Under the pieces are notes generated by a model. The model had not been told where the DNA came from and searched no databases. It saw only the letters and a program-made list of their open reading frames with translations. This document shows, piece by piece, positions 1-6,252 of a stretch of 16,803 nt of DNA (position 1 is its first letter; each line of letters begins with the position of its first letter). The DNA is from a bacterium UBP11_UBA4055 (GTDB taxonomy: Bacteria; UBA4055). The stretch covers positions 10,871 to 27,673 of the forward strand of contig DFZN01000027.1 in assembly GCA_002382735.1 (NCBI GenBank), written 5' to 3'. The translations under genes and the position numbers were made by a program.

Positions 1-35
1 GCGATGTCAAGCATAAAAATCAAACAATTTAAATC

Positions 36-63
36 TTGACATAACATATTTTATTCATTAAAT
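36..63 (+). promoter_or_regulatory. possible sigma-70 promoter upstream of first cassette
   Basis: A perfect -35 hexamer TTGACA (36-41) is followed after 16 bp by TTAAAT (58-63, four of six matches to TATAAT). It overlaps the attC-like hairpin at 39-103, and the predicted RNA start near 70 lies before the first cassette gene. In an AT-rich stretch this can arise by chance, so it is a weak call. Confidence 0.25.
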
Positions 64-103
64 TAGAACTCATGACAAAACAACTGAATAAAATATGTTC
101 GGC
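39..103 (+). other. attC-like recombination site upstream of cassette 1
   Basis: The outer core ACATAAC (39-45) fits the attC consensus RYYYAAC with one mismatch, and the inner core GTTCGGC (97-103) fits GTTRRRY with one mismatch. The 14 bases 43-56 are perfectly reverse-complementary to 86-99, so the AAC and GTT of the two cores sit at the base of a long hairpin with a 29-nt loop. Length (65 bp) is close to the second site (63 bp). Unlike textbook attC sites there is no unpaired spacer between core and stem and no extrahelical base. The GTTCGGC half should belong to cassette 1, and it does match the site behind that gene. Bases 1-38 would be the end of a preceding cassette; short frames stop at 30-32 and 37-39 but are too short to interpret. 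Confidence 0.55.
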
Positions 104-859
104 AAAGGCTAAAATGAAATTATCGCACCTCAGAACCGCATGTTACTTATACAATCAGTTTACAGATTATGATTCCAGTTATCTGGAGTTACGAGGAAAT
201 TTCCCGCAATTAGAATTAAGCCAAAAAGAGCAAGCAAAAGCTCTTATAAAATGGCTTCGCTCTTGGGGGTGTCGTCAGTTTAAGAACGATGATGAAGACT
301 TATCAGTCAGCAGTATTATGAGCTGGTACGAATTAAATAAGTCGCAAATTCCGCCGCCGACAGACTGCTTAATAGATTATGATTTGACCAAAAATAAAAA
401 GTTAATTGCCGGATTCTTTTCTGACCTTTCAAATCGGAAAGCAGCAACAAAAAAGCGTGGAGGTAATAATATCGATGTTCGCATAGGACCAGTAGGAGCT
501 GCCAAAACGCTATTCGCTTTGAGACCGAATCTTTTTTCCCCATGGGACACACCTATTTATAACAGCTTCCAACTGGAAGGCAACGGCAGCGGGTACGTCA
601 GTTATCTATACAAAATCCAAAATGAGTTGAAGGATGTCAAAGTTGATGTGAGCAAGACTTCTATTAGTTGGAATAACCTGTTTGATTATCTCAAAAAGAA
701 ACATAACTCTTATCCAAAATTAATTGATGAATATTATTGGATTACTATAACTCAAGGTTGCGACCCTTTTGAAATTGAAAAATTCTTTCGATAATAAGGA
801 CTGCCGAACAATGCTCTTGCAGCGGATCGCAAAAAATCCGCGCCCGCTGAAGAGCCCCG
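98..859 (+). mobile_element. integron gene cassette 1
   Basis: The unit runs from the TT of GTTCGGC (97-103) to the G of GTTAACT (859-865), the usual integrase cut being between G and TT. Its two ends carry TGTTCGGCA (96-104) and TGCCGAACA (802-810), which are exact reverse complements over 9 bp, as expected when one circular cassette contributes both halves. It holds one gene in the same direction as the sites, a short leader with a ribosome site, and 8 bp between stop codon and the outer core. No integrase is visible in the window, so this may be the end of a long array or a cluster without integrase. Confidence 0.65.
114..794 (+). CDS. cassette-borne protein of unknown function with a HhH-glycosylase-like motif
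   Basis: A 226-residue protein, likely cytoplasmic, with no signal peptide or membrane segment. The frame is open from an ATG at 72, but ATG 114 is preferred: it has AAAGG five bases upstream and lies inside the cassette, while 72 lies in the attC loop of the preceding junction. I do not recognise a named family. Around residues 125-150 it reads IGPVGAAKTLFALRPNLF followed by PWDTPI. This resembles a stretch I associate with hypothetical proteins and loosely with helix-hairpin-helix DNA glycosylases, where a Gly-Pro turn precedes an Ala-Ala-Lys helix and an Asp. An early WLRSWGCRQF segment is another likely conserved patch. A role in DNA repair or defence would be a guess. It is the sole gene of cassette 1. 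Confidence 0.7.
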   Translation: MKLSHLRTACYLYNQFTDYDSSYLELRGNFPQLELSQKEQAKALIKWLRSWGCRQFKNDDEDLSVSSIMSWYELNKSQIPPPTDCLIDYDLTKNKKLIAGFFSDLSNRKAATKKRGGNNIDVRIGPVGAAKTLFALRPNLFSPWDTPIYNSFQLEGNGSGYVSYLYKIQNELKDVKVDVSKTSISWNNLFDYLKKKHNSYPKLIDEYYWITITQGCDPFEIEKFFR

Positions 860-865
860 TTAACT
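803..865 (+). other. integron attC site between cassettes 1 and 2
   Basis: Outer core GCCGAAC (803-809) and inner core GTTAACT (859-865), each one mismatch from RYYYAAC and GTTRRRY. Inside, GCTCTT (813-818) pairs with AAGAGC (850-855), G819 is left unpaired, and CAGCGG (820-825) pairs with CCGCTG (844-849). Symmetrical 3-nt unpaired spacers (810-812 and 856-858) separate cores from stem. This order (core, unpaired spacer, stem with one extrahelical base, variable loop) is the folded attC architecture. The two cores pair only over AAC/GTT because they come from different cassettes. A competing inner hairpin GCGGAT/ATCCGC (822-827/836-841) is possible. Confidence 0.75.
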
Positions 866-1370
866 GCATAGGAATCACAAAATGAGGATATACCAGTTCA
901 GAGTTTCCATAATAGGAATACCAAAGCTTTATCGAATAATTGAGGCATCTGAGAATTGCACTTTTGATGATTTTCATGATGCAATTTTCCAGGCATTCGA
1001 CAGGCACGATGAGCATCTTTATTCATTTTTCATCACTCGAAAAGATATCAAGAATATGCGGAGTATATATGACGCTCCAGAGATAACGCATCCCCAGAAT
1101 GTAGAGGATATAATGGGTTTTGGGGAAAGGAAAAAATCCACAGCCAGGACTCGAATTTGCGATATCGGCTTTAACGAAAGTGATATTTTTCACTATCTAT
1201 TTGATTTTGGGGATGATTGGTGGCATCGAATTAAGGTGCAAAATATTAATGAAACGAAATCCAAGAAAAAACATATTAAAATTATCAAGTCAGTTGGAGA
1301 ATCTCCACCTCAATATCCAGACTACGATGATGATTATGATGAAGAATATGAATGAAAAATCGCAGTTAAC
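860..1370 (+). mobile_element. integron gene cassette 2, attC incomplete
   Basis: It starts at the TT of GTTAACT (859-865). GTTAACTGC (859-867) is the exact reverse complement of GCAGTTAAC (1362-1370), which lies 8 bp behind the stop codon, the same stop-to-core spacing as in cassette 1. After that outer core no attC stem or inner core can be found: the DUF4143 ATPase gene ends on the other strand at 1377. The attC therefore looks cut off just behind its outer core. Confidence 0.55.
882..1355 (+). CDS. pRiA4b ORF-3-like family protein
   Basis: A 157-residue cytoplasmic protein of the plasmid pRiA4b ORF-3-like family (PF07929), recognised by the start RIYQFRVSI, the FDDFHDAIFQAFD stretch, the hallmark LFDFGDDWWHRIKV near residue 107 and the closing KSVGESPPQYPD followed by an acidic tail. 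Family members are usually about 150-200 residues, so this one is complete. The biochemical role of the family is not established. It is common on mobile DNA, including integron cassettes. The start has AGGA about eight bases upstream and lies 23 bases from the cassette boundary. It is the only gene of cassette 2 and reads toward the convergent ATPase gene, 21 bp away. Confidence 0.88.
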   Translation: MRIYQFRVSIIGIPKLYRIIEASENCTFDDFHDAIFQAFDRHDEHLYSFFITRKDIKNMRSIYDAPEITHPQNVEDIMGFGERKKSTARTRICDIGFNESDIFHYLFDFGDDWWHRIKVQNINETKSKKKHIKIIKSVGESPPQYPDYDDDYDEEYE

Positions 1371-1376
1371 ATCCTG

Positions 1377-2678
1377 TTAAACCAGTTCATCCAGTCCTGA
1401 AACTCCGTAAAGGGGAATGTTGAGGAATTCGTTTTCCCGACTGAATATTCGAGGCGATATTCTTATTACTTTTTCGGGGCTGTAATTCTTTTCATATACC
1501 CGGAGGCTTTTGAGGTTTCTGCTTGTTCCGCTTTTTACTTCGACTGGATAGATCTGATCACCTTTTCGTATCAGAAAATCTACTTCTGCCTTTCCTTCCG
1601 ATGACCAGTAATAGAGTTCGCTTCCGAATTTGTTCATGAGCTCTGAGGCTGTGAAATTTTCAATGAAAGCTCCGTTGTATTCGGCGAAAAGCGCATCAGG
1701 TTTGAGTATGATGTCGGAAGTGAGTCCGAGCATCGCTCCGAGCAGTCCTGTGTCTAAAATGTAAAGCTTGAATTTTGTTTTATCGGAATAGCCTGAAAGA
1801 GGGATCTTGGGAACGGAAACATTATAGGACGGATATATCAGTCCGGCTTTTTTCAGCCATGTTACAGATTGAGAATAAGTTGTTCCTCTTGCTTTTTTCG
1901 ATATTCCCGAATAGGTGAATTTCTTGTTTTCTCTTGAGAGCTGATAAGGCATTGATTCCCACACTTCGGAGGTTTTGACTGCCTGTTCGGGGCTTGCATA
2001 TTTTGAAAAATCGTTATTATACGCGGTTAAGATCTCATTCTGAATATTTCTTACTTCAGCAATATCTCCATTATCGAGATACGATTGAAGTACTTCCGGC
2101 ATTCCCCCAAGATAAAGGTATAATTTGAGCTTCTCCGACAATCTGTTATGAAAAACTTCTCCGAGTTCATCAAGCTTTCCTTCTCTGATCATATCGGATA
2201 AAAGAGAGTCTTTTGTGACATCGAGAAATTCGTTAAAAGAAAGCGGGTACAGAGTCATAAAATTTACTTTGCCGACGGGAAAACTGCTTTTTTTGCCTAC
2301 GCTGACACCGAGTAGTGAACCTGCCGCGATTATATTGAGATCAGAACCTTCTTCGGAGAAATATTTTAAACTTGTTATGGCTCTGGGGCAGGCCTGTATC
2401 TCATCGAAGAATATGAGGGTTTCTTCAGCCGTGATCTTTCTTCCGATAAATAATGAAAGCTTGGATATTATGGTTCTAGGATCGAGATCCCCATCAAAAA
2501 TAGCGTTCAGTTCAGGTGTTTTCTCGAAATTGAAACTTGCGTAATCAGAATACTCATTACCTGCGAAATCGTCAACGAGGTATGTCTTTCCCACCTGTCT
2601 TGCGCCCTGAAGCAGAAGAGGTTTTCTTTTTCTGCCGTCTTTCCAGTCAAGCAGCGCTTTGTATGCAATTCTTTTCAT
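1377..2678 (-). CDS. AAA family ATPase with DUF4143 C-terminal domain
   Basis: A complete 433-residue protein. An N-terminal AAA_14 P-loop domain has Walker A GARQVGKT (25-32) and Walker B LIFFDEIQ (D92, E93), followed by the typical IIAAGSLLGV segment. A winged-helix-like part carries YSGISKKARGTTYSQSV. The C-terminal DUF4143 domain has a restriction-endonuclease-like core with AEVDFLI (E365, D367) and PVEVKSG (E380, K382). The molecular function of these ATPases is unknown; they are often present in many copies per genome and are treated as mobile or defence-associated. The start codon sits three bases after GGAAGGAG, which is part of a tandem repeat that also seems to supply the promoter. 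The 3' end abuts the truncated cassette 2. Confidence 0.93.
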   Translation of the reverse strand: MKRIAYKALLDWKDGRKRKPLLLQGARQVGKTYLVDDFAGNEYSDYASFNFEKTPELNAIFDGDLDPRTIISKLSLFIGRKITAEETLIFFDEIQACPRAITSLKYFSEEGSDLNIIAAGSLLGVSVGKKSSFPVGKVNFMTLYPLSFNEFLDVTKDSLLSDMIREGKLDELGEVFHNRLSEKLKLYLYLGGMPEVLQSYLDNGDIAEVRNIQNEILTAYNNDFSKYASPEQAVKTSEVWESMPYQLSRENKKFTYSGISKKARGTTYSQSVTWLKKAGLIYPSYNVSVPKIPLSGYSDKTKFKLYILDTGLLGAMLGLTSDIILKPDALFAEYNGAFIENFTASELMNKFGSELYYWSSEGKAEVDFLIRKGDQIYPVEVKSGTSRNLKSLRVYEKNYSPEKVIRISPRIFSRENEFLNIPLYGVSGLDELV

Positions 2679-2771
2679 AAACTCCTTCCGAAAATTGTAA
2701 GAGTAATATAAAAACTCCTTCCGAAAATTGCAAGATATATGTGAAAACTCGTTCCGAAAATGTAAATCAGC
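2679..2771 (-). repeat. three 33-bp tandem repeats upstream of the ATPase gene
   Basis: Three copies at an exact 33-bp period, with their CTC-TTCCGAAAAT cores (plus strand) beginning at 2682, 2715 and 2748. Each contains about 22 conserved bases and an AT-rich filler. In the minus direction each reads like a ribosome site, GGAAGGAG in the two copies nearest the gene and GGAACGAG in the outer one. The outer copy continues into TAAATCAGC, an extension shared only with a fourth, distant copy at 4991-5022. There are no cas genes and the fillers are too short for CRISPR spacers. Confidence 0.85.
2705..2733 (-). promoter_or_regulatory. probable promoter of the DUF4143 ATPase gene, built from the tandem repeats
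   Basis: On the minus strand TTGCAA (2733-2728, four of six to TTGACA) is followed after exactly 17 bp by TATATT (2710-2705, five of six to TATAAT). The -35 lies in the middle repeat copy and the -10 in the filler before the copy that holds the ribosome site. The expected RNA start is near 2698, about 20 bases before the ATG. Confidence 0.45.
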
Positions 2772-2775
2772 TACG
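2744..2775 (+). repeat. left copy of a direct repeat flanking the accessory block
   Basis: This 31-bp stretch starts AAAACTCGTTCCG and ends TAAATCAGCTAC. It matches 4991-5022 in the same orientation with two substitutions and one single-base indel. It is also the outermost of the three 33-bp tandem repeats upstream of the ATPase gene. The two copies bracket the DUF2442, DUF4011 and DUF1016 genes. Confidence 0.8.
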
Positions 2776-2824
2776 GCCGGCAGTCTTCCGAACTGAATCC
2801 AGAAGCATTAAGTTGTTAGGTGAC

Positions 2825-3070
2825 TTAAATCCTGCCTTCGTATAAATCCCAGATGGGGAAGCATAACTCGAAGTCATTCCATGAAATATCGCCGTATTTG
2901 ATATCGAAGGTTCCAAACAAGTTCTTATCAAGATACTTAGAACTCATTGGATTTTTAGAGCTTTTTAGGAATTTTTCAAAATCTATAATCCTTCTTGTTC
3001 CGTCTGAGAAAAGAAATTCTATTTTATAATCACCGCCGCGATATACTGCTTTTTCTATTGATATTACCAT
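2825..3070 (-). CDS. DUF2442 domain-containing protein
   Basis: About 81 residues from the chosen start. It shows the pattern of the DUF2442 family: an N-terminal beta-rich part with YKIEFLFSDGTRRIIDFEKFL, then a middle loop, then FGTFDIKYGDISW and a C-terminal tryptophan/tyrosine-containing end. The function is unknown. Such proteins are often next to a DUF4160 protein as a putative toxin-antitoxin-like pair, but no DUF4160 gene is seen here, so it stands alone. The ATG at 3070 is preferred to one at 3094 because AAAAGG lies about six bases upstream of it. It is on the opposite strand to the following two accessory genes and lies inside the stretch flanked by direct repeats. Confidence 0.75.
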   Translation of the reverse strand: MVISIEKAVYRGGDYKIEFLFSDGTRRIIDFEKFLKSSKNPMSSKYLDKNLFGTFDIKYGDISWNDFELCFPIWDLYEGRI

Positions 3071-3395
3071 ATTCAGACCTTTTATCAGTAACATGCAATG
3101 TACAAAGATTTTCTGCTTAAATCAATTTGAAAAAACCATCAAAAAGGTGGAAAGCATAAACAGTAAGAAATCAAGTAAGCAAGGGGGGTTGTTATTTTAG
3201 GATTTCGCAGACATATATTTGGCGAGAAATATTATAGTTGTTGGATGACACCAATTCAAATGTAAAATTTCCAAGCCTCGATTCTGAACTATATAGAAGT
3301 CAACAGTCGAATAACCTTGACTATCTTTCTATAATTATTTATTTTTTCAGCTTTATGAATCATCTGATTTTTTTACTTTGAGGGAAACTTTTTGT
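3071..3395. other. intergenic region between divergent DUF2442 and DUF4011 genes
   Basis: About 325 bp with no credible gene on either strand. It is AT-rich apart from a G6 run near 3183-3188. The only structure I can support is a promoter-like site for the plus-strand genes at 3317-3345. I see no tRNA, attC site or terminator in it. Confidence 0.5.
3317..3345 (+). promoter_or_regulatory. possible promoter for the DUF4011 fragment and DUF1016 gene
   Basis: TTGACT (3317-3322, five of six to the -35 consensus) is followed after 17 bp by TATTTT (3340-3345). A perfect TATAAT lies at 3330-3335 but has no -35 at a usable distance. Either -10 would start RNA 30-50 bases before the ATG at 3396. AT-rich surroundings lower the confidence. 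Confidence 0.35.
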
Positions 3396-3863
3396 ATGGC
3401 TAATATTGATGCTAAGCTGGAAGTATGGAAGAGTAAACTGCTTGATCTGAGTAAGAGAAACCGTCTGCTTAATTATCGTGATTCGAAAAGGTCTAATCTG
3501 CGTATTTTAAAGCCTGAGATTTTCGATTTGTGGGAAGATTTTGTTGTTAATGAGAATCCTCTTGAGTTTCCGTATTTCGATGAGGAGGAGTCTGATGTTC
3601 CAAATGGTGATGTTAAAAATTATTCTGAAAGTGAAGTTGTTACTAATCAGTCTGTAAAGGATCAGCAGAAAACTCTCCGAAATCTCAGGAATAAAGCTAA
3701 GATCGCTATGGAAGAGCAGGGTGTTAATATTCTTTATCTGTCATTTGGTTTTTTAAAATGGCGTGAAGACAAGAATTCCGACCATGATTTATTATCGCCT
3801 GTTATTCTTGTTCCTGTTTTTAGCGACTGTGACAATATAATAATTTTACTCGCTTTTAATTAG
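3396..3863 (+). pseudogene. truncated DUF4011 helicase-like gene (N-terminal fragment)
   Basis: The 155 residues begin with the family signature LEVWKSKLLDLSKRNRLLNYR (first half quoted here as LEVWKSKLLDLSKRN) and continue to LLSPVILVPV, which in intact relatives leads into a superfamily I helicase of well over 1000 residues. Similarity seems to end after LVPV (near 3822), followed by a short unrelated tail and a stop at 3861. Other frames downstream do not continue the domain. ATG 3396, with GAGGGA ten bases upstream, is preferred to a TTG at 3378. Intact DUF4011 proteins are large helicases often found in defence islands; this fragment lacks any helicase motif. The DUF1016 gene starts 11 bp later, so the rest was probably lost when this block was assembled. 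Confidence 0.8.
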
Positions 3864-3874
3864 GGCTAATATAA

Positions 3875-4912
3875 ATGACTATCGTAAGAAATAATGAAAT
3901 AAAATATTTGAAATGGATTGAAAGTCTCAAGGCGGAAATAAGCCGAAACAGGCAAAGAGCAGCTTTAAGTGTAAACGAAATTGCTATGCAGACATATTGG
4001 ACTATAGGTAAAGATATTGTTGAAAAAGAAAAGCAGTTCGAGTGGGGCACAGCTTTTATGAGCCGTCTCTCAAGGGATTTATCTGAACATTTCAAAGATA
4101 TAAAAGGATTCTCACGGAGAAATTTATATGCCATCAGGCAATGGTATCTTTTTTATTCAAGGCATTCTGAAATTGTGCCGCAGTCTGTGGCACAAATACC
4201 TTGGGGGCATAATAGACTCATAATTTCAAAAATAAAAGATGTTGAAGTTGCTCTTTGGTATGCTGAAGCAACATTTTTAAATGGATGGGCTAGAGATATA
4301 TTAGAATTGAAGATCAAGAAAAGAGAATACGAAAGATCAGGTAAAGCAATAACAAATTTCAATTCAGCGCTTAAATTTCCACAATCTGAACTCGCACGAG
4401 AAACGCTTAAAGATCCATATAATTTTGACTTTCTTGGTCTTGAAGACGAGGCTCAGGAAAGAGAAATTGAAAAAGAGTTGGTAGGGAAAATAGCGGATTT
4501 TATATTGGAGCTGGGTAAGGGCTTTGCCTTCATTGGTAATCAATATAAGCTTCTGGTAAATGAACAGGAATATTTCCTCGATCTGCTTTTCTATCACATG
4601 ACATTGAGATGCTATGTGATTATTGAGCTTAAATCTGGTAAATTCAAACCAGAATTCTCCGGGAAAATGAATTTCTATTTGTCTGCAGTTGATTCTTTGC
4701 TAAAAAATTCCAGCGACAACCCTTCTATTGGCCTAATTTTATGTAAAAGCAAGAATTCTCTTGATGTAGAATACGCACTTAGAGATATAAATAAGCCTAT
4801 CGGAGTTAGTGAATATATTCTTACTGATGAGCTTCCGTCAGACTACAACGAGTCACTTCCTACGATTGATGAAATAGAAAATGAATTGAAAATTAGATTA
4901 TCAATAGAGTAG
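3875..4912 (+). CDS. DUF1016 / YhcG-type PDDEXK nuclease domain protein
   Basis: A complete 345-residue protein. The helical DUF1016_N part (about 10-170) includes MQTYWTIGKDIVEKE, FSRRNLYAIRQWY (79-91) and QIPWGHNRLI (108-116). The C-terminal nuclease domain (about 190-340) has LDLLFYH (D236) and VIIELKSGKFKPE (E251, K253), the D-ExK arrangement of PDDEXK nucleases. Members are intracellular, common beside restriction-modification and other defence genes, and their target is not well defined. The ATG has AGGG nine bases upstream overlapping the stop of the DUF4011 fragment. A TATAAT at 3836-3841 could serve as a local -10. A hairpin with a T-rich tail follows 44 bp after the stop. No restriction methylase is nearby. 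Confidence 0.92.
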   Translation: MTIVRNNEIKYLKWIESLKAEISRNRQRAALSVNEIAMQTYWTIGKDIVEKEKQFEWGTAFMSRLSRDLSEHFKDIKGFSRRNLYAIRQWYLFYSRHSEIVPQSVAQIPWGHNRLIISKIKDVEVALWYAEATFLNGWARDILELKIKKREYERSGKAITNFNSALKFPQSELARETLKDPYNFDFLGLEDEAQEREIEKELVGKIADFILELGKGFAFIGNQYKLLVNEQEYFLDLLFYHMTLRCYVIIELKSGKFKPEFSGKMNFYLSAVDSLLKNSSDNPSIGLILCKSKNSLDVEYALRDINKPIGVSEYILTDELPSDYNESLPTIDEIENELKIRLSIE

Positions 4913-4956
4913 AAGTTCTGAATAGGTTCTAGCATTGGCTAAATGACTAAATCTCC

Positions 4957-4987
4957 GACTTTTTGCAACGAAAAAGTCTTATTATTT
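4957..4987 (+). terminator. probable intrinsic terminator of the DUF1016 gene
   Basis: GACTTTTT (4957-4964) pairs perfectly with AAAAAGTC (4971-4978) around a 6-nt loop, followed on the plus strand by TTATTATTT. The stem is AT-rich, so it may be weak. Minus-strand transcripts leaving clpX would also form the hairpin but with no T-run. Confidence 0.45.
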
Positions 4988-4990
4988 CTA

Positions 4991-5022
4991 AAAACTCGAT
5001 CCGAAAATTGTAAATCAGCAAC
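4991..5022 (+). repeat. right copy of the direct repeat flanking the accessory block
   Basis: A 32-bp stretch with core ACTCGATCCGAAAATTG and the extension TAAATCAGCAAC, matching 2744-2774 in the same orientation with two substitutions and one indel. It lies only ten bases from the clpX stop, so it marks the boundary between accessory DNA and the core operon. Confidence 0.8.
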
Positions 5023-5031
5023 AAATAAGTC

Positions 5032-6252
5032 TTATTTAAAGCTGAATTTCTTTTTCCCTGTGACGATCTTGTCGTCGATGGTGATTTTCTTAGTGTCTTT
5101 ATAATCGGGAAGGTGAAACATTATGTCGTTCATAACATGTTCGATTATGCTTTTGAGTGAACGAGCACCGGTCTTTCTTTTTATGGCTGTCTCGGCTACG
5201 GCTCTTATGGCTTCGTCTGTAAATACGAGTTCGCATCCATCCATCTCGAAAAGCTTCTGATACTGCTTTATCACAGCGTTCTTCGGGACTGTAAGTATGT
5301 GCTCAAGGACTTCGATATCAAGGTCATTTAAGGCTTTAACGACCGGAAGTCTTCCTATTATTTCAGGTATTAGTCCGTACTTGAACAGGTCTTCGTATTC
5401 GATATTGGAAAGTATCTGATCTGATGACATTGTGTGGATATTCACCTTGTCGGAACCGAAACCGATCGTCTTTTTCCCGAGTCTGTGTCTGATGATGTCC
5501 TCAATGCCGTCGAAAGCTCCGCCGCAGATGAAGAGTATATTGGTCGTGTCAACTTCGGTGAGTTTCTGTTCGGGATGCTTCCTGCCGCCCTTGGGCGGGA
5601 CCTGGGCCTTTGTTCCCTCGAGTATCTTGAGCAGCGCCTGCTGAACTCCTTCGCCGGAAACATCTCTCGTGATAGACGGGTTTGACGATTTTCTTGCGAT
5701 CTTGTCGATCTCATCGATATAAATGATCCCCATTTCAGTCTTGGCGACATCGTAATCGGCCGCCTGAAGGAGTCTGACTATGATATTCTCGACATCTTCG
5801 CCCACATAACCGGCTTCGGTAAGAACAGTCGCGTCCGCAATTGTAAAAGGAACATCAAGAATTCGTGCCAGCGTCCGGGCGATAAGTGTTTTTCCTGTCC
5901 CGGTCGAACCGACCATGAGAATATTTGATTTCTCGATCTCGACATCGTTCTTTTTAAAAAGGTTTCCCAGTCTTTTGTAATGATTGTAAACCGCTACGGA
6001 AATAGCCACTTTTGCATCATCCTGGCCTATTACATACTCATCCAGTTTTTTCTTGATCTCCGACGGTACGGGAAATTTTGCCGGAAGGCTTTCTTTTGCC
6101 TTCTTTTTTATGGTAATGTCGAGATAATCCTTTGCGTTTTCAACACATTCTTCGCAGATAAAGGCGTTGTCTCCTGCCAGAAGAGCTTTTACTTCCCTGT
6201 CATTCCTTCCGCAGAAGCTGCATTTATCCTCTTTATTGTAATTCCGGCTCAT
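5032..6252 (-). CDS. clpX: ATP-dependent Clp protease ATP-binding subunit ClpX
   Basis: A 406-residue AAA+ unfoldase that feeds tagged substrates into ClpP. The N-terminal zinc-binding domain has C11, C14, C33 and C36. The AAA+ module has Walker A GSTGTGKT (115-122), the pore loop GYVG (148-151), Walker B IIYIDEID (D180, E181) and the substrate-binding RKH loop in GGRKHPEQ. The ClpP-docking IGF tripeptide is present in KKTIGFGSD. Length and all motifs are typical, so it should be fully functional. Its ATG overlaps the clpP stop by 4 bp (ATGA), indicating translational coupling. It is the last gene of the pgpH-ybeY-corC-tig-clpP-clpX operon, and its 3' end adjoins the accessory block. Confidence 0.98.
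   Translation of the reverse strand: MSRNYNKEDKCSFCGRNDREVKALLAGDNAFICEECVENAKDYLDITIKKKAKESLPAKFPVPSEIKKKLDEYVIGQDDAKVAISVAVYNHYKRLGNLFKKNDVEIEKSNILMVGSTGTGKTLIARTLARILDVPFTIADATVLTEAGYVGEDVENIIVRLLQAADYDVAKTEMGIIYIDEIDKIARKSSNPSITRDVSGEGVQQALLKILEGTKAQVPPKGGRKHPEQKLTEVDTTNILFICGGAFDGIEDIIRHRLGKKTIGFGSDKVNIHTMSSDQILSNIEYEDLFKYGLIPEIIGRLPVVKALNDLDIEVLEHILTVPKNAVIKQYQKLFEMDGCELVFTDEAIRAVAETAIKRKTGARSLKSIIEHVMNDIMFHLPDYKDTKKITIDDKIVTGKKKFSFK

Noticed and set aside
1..38. Possible end of a preceding cassette gene (frames stopping at 30-32 or 37-39)
   Set aside because: Fewer than 13 codons are visible and two frames are equally possible, so no gene can be assigned.
1120..1380. Open frame overlapping the pRiA4b ORF-3-like gene
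   Set aside because: Same strand, different frame, entirely inside or beyond a well-recognised gene, with no ribosome site or domain.
2682..2771. Regularly spaced repeats that could suggest a CRISPR array
   Set aside because: Only three copies, 11-bp fillers too short to be spacers, no cas genes, and the copies carry promoter and ribosome-site elements of the ATPase gene.
2815..2821. GTTAGGT, a perfect attC core match (minus strand ACCTAAC right behind the DUF2442 stop)
   Set aside because: No complementary core exists near the start of the DUF2442 gene and no attC stem follows; a small palindrome (TTAAGT/ACTTAA) around it is not the attC shape.
3822..3875. Programmed frameshift joining the DUF4011 fragment to further helicase sequence
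   Set aside because: The other two frames hit stops at once and show no continuation of the domain; the downstream sequence is the DUF1016 gene.
5023..5037. Palindrome AAATAAG-T-CTTATTT at the clpX stop as a terminator
   Set aside because: The loop would be a single base and there is no GC stem or following T-run on the minus strand, so a real terminator cannot be claimed.
5434..5750. Open frames opposite clpX
   Set aside because: Codon-complement shadows of a strongly conserved gene, without ribosome sites or recognisable domains.
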